From NCBI RefSeq assembly GCF_003428885.1, contig NZ_QQRU01000007.1, positions 78,996 through 142,995 on the forward strand: a stretch of 64,000 nt of DNA, given 5' to 3'. The notes under the pieces were generated by a model. That model saw only the letters and a program-made list of their open reading frames with translations, had not been told where the DNA came from and searched no databases. This document shows, piece by piece, positions 61,270 to 64,000 of the stretch. This stretch comes from Streptococcus sp. LQJ-218. Its GTDB lineage: Bacteria > Bacillota > Bacilli > Lactobacillales > Streptococcaceae. The translations under genes and the position numbers were made by a program. The first letter of the stretch is position 1. Each line of letters opens with the position of its first letter.

Positions 61270-62236
61270 TTGGAGACAATTTTTTATAGCCTATCTGCGC
61301 TCCCGTAGTCGTCTGTTTGTCTATCTGCTTGCCTTGGCGTTTCTGGTTTTGCTCTTTCAGTTTTTATTTGCAAGTTTGGGAATTTACTTTCTCTACTTTT
61401 TTCTCTTGTGTTGCTTTGTAACCATTTTATTTTTCGCTTGGGACATATTGGTGGAAATGCAGGTCTATCGCAAGGAAATTCTCTATGGGGAGAGGGAAGC
61501 TCAGTCTCCTTTGGAAGTAGCTTTAGCAGAAAAATTAGAAGCGCGTGAGATGGAACTCTATCAGCAGAGGTCAGATTCAGAAAGAAAACTGACGGATTTG
61601 CTGGATTACTATACCTTATGGGCCCATCAGATTAAGACCCCCATTGCAGCCAGTCAACTCTTAGTTGCAGAAGTAGCCGACCGCCAACTGAAGCAGCAAT
61701 TAGAACAGGAAATTTTCAAGATCGACTCCTATACCAATCTGGTTTTACAGTATCTGCGTTTAGAAAGTTTCCATGATGATTTGGTCTTAAAGCAGGTTCA
61801 AATTGAGGACCTTATCAAGGAAATAATTCGTAAATACGCTCTTTTCTTTATTCAAAAAGGCCTAAATGTCAATCTACATGACCTTGATAAAGAAATCGTG
61901 ACGGATAAAAAGTGGTTACTAGTGGTCATAGAGCAAATCATCTCAAATAGTCTCAAGTACACTAAGGAAGGTGGTCTGGAGATTTATATGGAAGGGCAAG
62001 AGCTTTGTATCAAGGATACGGGAATCGGGATAAAAAACAGTGATGTACTTCGAGTCTTTGAACGTGGCTTTTCAGGCTATAATGGGCGTTTGACCCAGCA
62101 GTCATCTGGACTTGGCCTCTATCTATCTAAGAAAATTTCTGAAGAACTGGGTCACCAGATTCGCATTGAGTCTGAGGTTGGAAAAGGAACGACAGTGCGG
62201 ATTCAATTTGCTCAAGTGAACCTAGTCCTTGAGTGA
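61262..62236 (+). CDS. BceS-like (intramembrane-sensing) histidine kinase
   Basis: 324 residues. Two closely spaced membrane helices (about 17-60) with hardly any outer loop, a coiled linker, phospho-acceptor His122 in LWAHQIKTPIAAS, and the ATPase domain with N box EQIISNSLKYT, G1 KDTGIGI and G2 SSGLGLYLSK. The BceS type usually reads out the activity of an ABC transporter against peptide antibiotics, but no BceAB gene follows here. The ABC/FtsX pair at 40924-44335 is a possible but unproven partner. Confidence 0.92.
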   Translation: MLDWRQFFIAYLRSRSRLFVYLLALAFLVLLFQFLFASLGIYFLYFFLLCCFVTILFFAWDILVEMQVYRKEILYGEREAQSPLEVALAEKLEAREMELYQQRSDSERKLTDLLDYYTLWAHQIKTPIAASQLLVAEVADRQLKQQLEQEIFKIDSYTNLVLQYLRLESFHDDLVLKQVQIEDLIKEIIRKYALFFIQKGLNVNLHDLDKEIVTDKKWLLVVIEQIISNSLKYTKEGGLEIYMEGQELCIKDTGIGIKNSDVLRVFERGFSGYNGRLTQQSSGLGLYLSKKISEELGHQIRIESEVGKGTTVRIQFAQVNLVLE

Positions 62237-62426
62237 GCATAATAGATAAGAACCCAGGATAAGACGAAATGTATTTGAATTTCTTAACTTAATGGCATTG
62301 AGTAGTCTACAATAATATTTTTTACACTCTTGCGGTCGGACTGTTGATTCTGAATGATTGGACGTTTCTGGCTGAACATCAAAATGGAGAAATGGATTGT
62401 CAAACACACTCATCCTGTTTAACGAT

Positions 62427-62465
62427 TAAAACGGCATCTTTTTTCAGAGGAGATACCGTTTTTCC
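62427..62465 (+). terminator. Terminator after the two-component system
   Basis: AAAACGGCATCT and AGATACCGTTTT pair with one mismatch, followed by TCC. The stretch 62237-62426 before it holds no gene that I recognise. Confidence 0.7.
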
Positions 62466-62549
62466 TTCTTCGGATAAGGAAACAAAAATTTCTGGCTTTA
62501 ACTATCTGTTAAATTTATAGATTTCTTCATATAAATGCTGTAAAATTTT

Positions 62550-62558
62550 TGGTATAAT
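62550..62558 (+). promoter_or_regulatory. Extended -10 promoter before the DUF389 gene
   Basis: TGG TATAAT (62553-62558), giving a leader of about 135 bases to the ATG at 62700. A 23-codon frame (62611 onwards) lies in it without a good ribosome site. Confidence 0.55.
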
Positions 62559-62699
62559 GTTAAGGATAGATTGATGGATATTTAAAGGATCATTTTCAAA
62601 AGAATAAGAGATGAGAAGAAAAATATGTAAGACGGGACAGAAGTCTCTCTACCATCATCCATGCAGAAACAAGACTATATGAAATAAAAGGAGTAACCA

Positions 62700-63749
62700 A
62701 TGACCAGAAACTATTCAACACGTGAATTTCGCGAGAAACTATATGATGATCTTCATGTTCGATTAAGAGATATAGTGATTTTGATGTGTGCGATTTTTAT
62801 TGCCTCTATAGGTTTAAATATGAACTCAACAGCTGTCATTATTGGAGCCATGCTGATTTCCCCTCTTATGACACCGATTGTTGGACTGGGGTTTGGTTTA
62901 GCTATTTTTGATACGCGTTTAATCAAGCAATCTCTAGAGGTTTTATTTACTCAAGTATTGGTCAGTTTGCTTGTGTCGACTCTGTATTTCTGGATTTCTC
63001 CCTTATCTTATGAAAGTAGCGAATTGATTGCACGAACCTCTCCAACCATTTGGGATGTTCTCATTGCTATTGCGGGTGGGATAGCCGGTTTCATTGGTTC
63101 AAGGAAAAAAGAAGCAAACAATATCGTACCAGGAGTAGCCATCGCAACAGCTTTGATGCCACCTATCTGCACTGCAGGCTATGGTTTAGCTACTGGAAAT
63201 GTACGATTTTTATTTGGAGCTCTCTATCTTTTCTTGATCAACTTTGTCTTTATCATGCTAATCAACATGGTTGGAACAAGAATTTTGATGAGAAAATCTC
63301 CCTTAAGTTCATTTAAAGAGCTAAATGTTAAAATGAGAATTGGATTGATAATCTTGATTGTATTATTGATTCTTCCAGCCAGCTATTCAGCAGTCACTCT
63401 GACGATAGATCAAGCGCGAAAAGAAGGGATTAAAAAGTTTGTAGGCAAAGAGTTCGCCAATCATACGGTCATTAATCAAGTCTACAAGTCAAGGAATAAT
63501 GAATTGGTCTTGACAGTTGTTGGAGATCCGATTTCAGAAGAAGAATTAGAAACGCTCCACCAAAAACAAGCTTCTTACGGTATTCAATCTGTTCAATTGA
63601 AAGTCAATCAAGTCCATAATTCGACAAAAATAGATAGTGAGACGACCAAGGAATTTTACGAAACCATTAACCAGTATATCGATCAAAAACTCTCTGAAAA
63701 AGATTCACAAAAAGATCTCGTAAAAGAAAAAGAAGCAGACAAGGATTGA
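62700..63749 (+). CDS. DUF389 (TIGR00341-like) membrane protein
   Basis: 349 residues with about six membrane helices in the DUF389 core: LNMNSTAVIIGAMLISPLMTPIVGLGFGLAI, IAGGIAGFIGSRKKEANNIVPGVAIATALMPPICTAGYGLA and LINFVFIMLINMVGTRILM. A soluble C-terminal domain follows and ends in a Lys/Glu/Asp-rich tail. Function unknown. Site aaaaggagtaacca. Next to an IS element. Confidence 0.87.
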   Translation: MTRNYSTREFREKLYDDLHVRLRDIVILMCAIFIASIGLNMNSTAVIIGAMLISPLMTPIVGLGFGLAIFDTRLIKQSLEVLFTQVLVSLLVSTLYFWISPLSYESSELIARTSPTIWDVLIAIAGGIAGFIGSRKKEANNIVPGVAIATALMPPICTAGYGLATGNVRFLFGALYLFLINFVFIMLINMVGTRILMRKSPLSSFKELNVKMRIGLIILIVLLILPASYSAVTLTIDQARKEGIKKFVGKEFANHTVINQVYKSRNNELVLTVVGDPISEEELETLHQKQASYGIQSVQLKVNQVHNSTKIDSETTKEFYETINQYIDQKLSEKDSQKDLVKEKEADKD

Positions 63750-63858
63750 GGATATTGATCTTTTCCAACTCATGGGAGCAAATCTTGTGTGGTGGTTTGG
63801 CCAATCGCTACTAGCTCAGATTAAATAAAATCGAAAAAGCAACAACTGAAAATTGTAC

Positions 63859-64000
63859 TGACCCCCAAAAGTTAGACAATTAATTTATTCAAAGGATTTA
63901 GTTCTGTATTGCACAGGACTGAGTCCTTTTAGTTTTACCTTAATTCGCTTATTGTTGTAGTAATCAATATAGTCTACAATGGCTTGTTCCAATTGGTTAA
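63859..64000. mobile_element. IS3-family (IS150-type) insertion sequence, partial
   Basis: The terminal repeat TGACCCCCAAAAGTTAGACA starts at 63859 and the transposase 3' end lies just inside it. The element continues past the window edge. Confidence 0.85.
63885..64000 (-). CDS. IS3-family transposase OrfB, C-terminal end
   Basis: On the minus strand: NQLEQAIVDYIDYYNNKRIK, then VKLKGLSPVQYRTKSFE and stop, the classic end of the rve integrase domain of IS150-group OrfB (YYNxxRIxxxLxGLSPxxYR). Cut by the window edge, so the DDE residues and intactness cannot be judged. Confidence 0.88.
   Translation of the reverse strand, partial: NQLEQAIVDYIDYYNNKRIKVKLKGLSPVQYRTKSFE

Overview
The window reads as a chromosome segment of a Mitis-group Streptococcus, most likely S. 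mitis, S. pseudopneumoniae or a close relative of S. pneumoniae. The grounds are pneumococcus-like gene content and order (aroG-aroG-acpS-alr-recG; a nan sialic acid locus; pbp2b-recR-ddl-murF; ftsA-ftsZ-ylmE-sepF-ylmG-ylmH-divIVA-ileS; psaBCA-tpx; pepO; rsh-dtd), nine BOX repeats, and a choline-binding-repeat protein. Low GC, extended -10 promoters and strong AGGAGG-type ribosome sites fit. Species is inferred, because no search was run. Three things point away from a typical pneumococcus: divergent PBP2b, NanA and FtsA sequences, a compact nan locus with no nanB block, and a choline-binding amidase between the metallo-hydrolase and rsh.

Layout. 1-7075: the secA 3' end, two tandem DAHP synthase genes, acpS, alr and recG. 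7076-20869: sialic acid locus, with a CE7 esterase, the LPXTG sialidase NanA, NanE, the ABC importer SatABC, a YhcH protein, a DUF624 protein, N-acetylneuraminate lyase, a ROK kinase and the RpiR regulator. Together they deacetylate, release, import and degrade sialic acid to the amino sugar pathway. Four promoters here share one fixed-geometry module (operator-like palindrome, second motif, -35, -10) with CcpA-type cre sites. 21057-37065: peptidoglycan synthesis and division genes ending in T-box-controlled ileS, plus a frameshifted Nudix gene. 37066-44671: a gene remnant, gpmA, a GH95 fucosidase, an ABC/FtsX pair and a BOX with three boxB copies. 44672-49950: the psaBCA manganese importer with tpx, then PepO. 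50123-58874: a metallo-hydrolase, the choline-binding amidase, rsh, dtd, a small membrane protein gene behind a ten-G tract, a pnuC gene with an internal stop, psaR, a phosphoesterase and an Rrf2 regulator. 58875-64000: a decayed small gene, a lipase-like protein, a two-component system, a DUF389 membrane protein and the edge of an IS3-family element.

Most striking points: (1) a G10 homopolymer just inside a small membrane protein gene, out of frame as sequenced but open with G9 or G12, so a candidate phase-variable locus; (2) the shared promoter module of the sialic acid locus; (3) the choline-binding amidase; (4) a strong terminator hairpin between satA and satB; (5) nanK and nanR stop codons lying in opposite arms of one shared terminator. 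No rRNA, tRNA or CRISPR array was seen.
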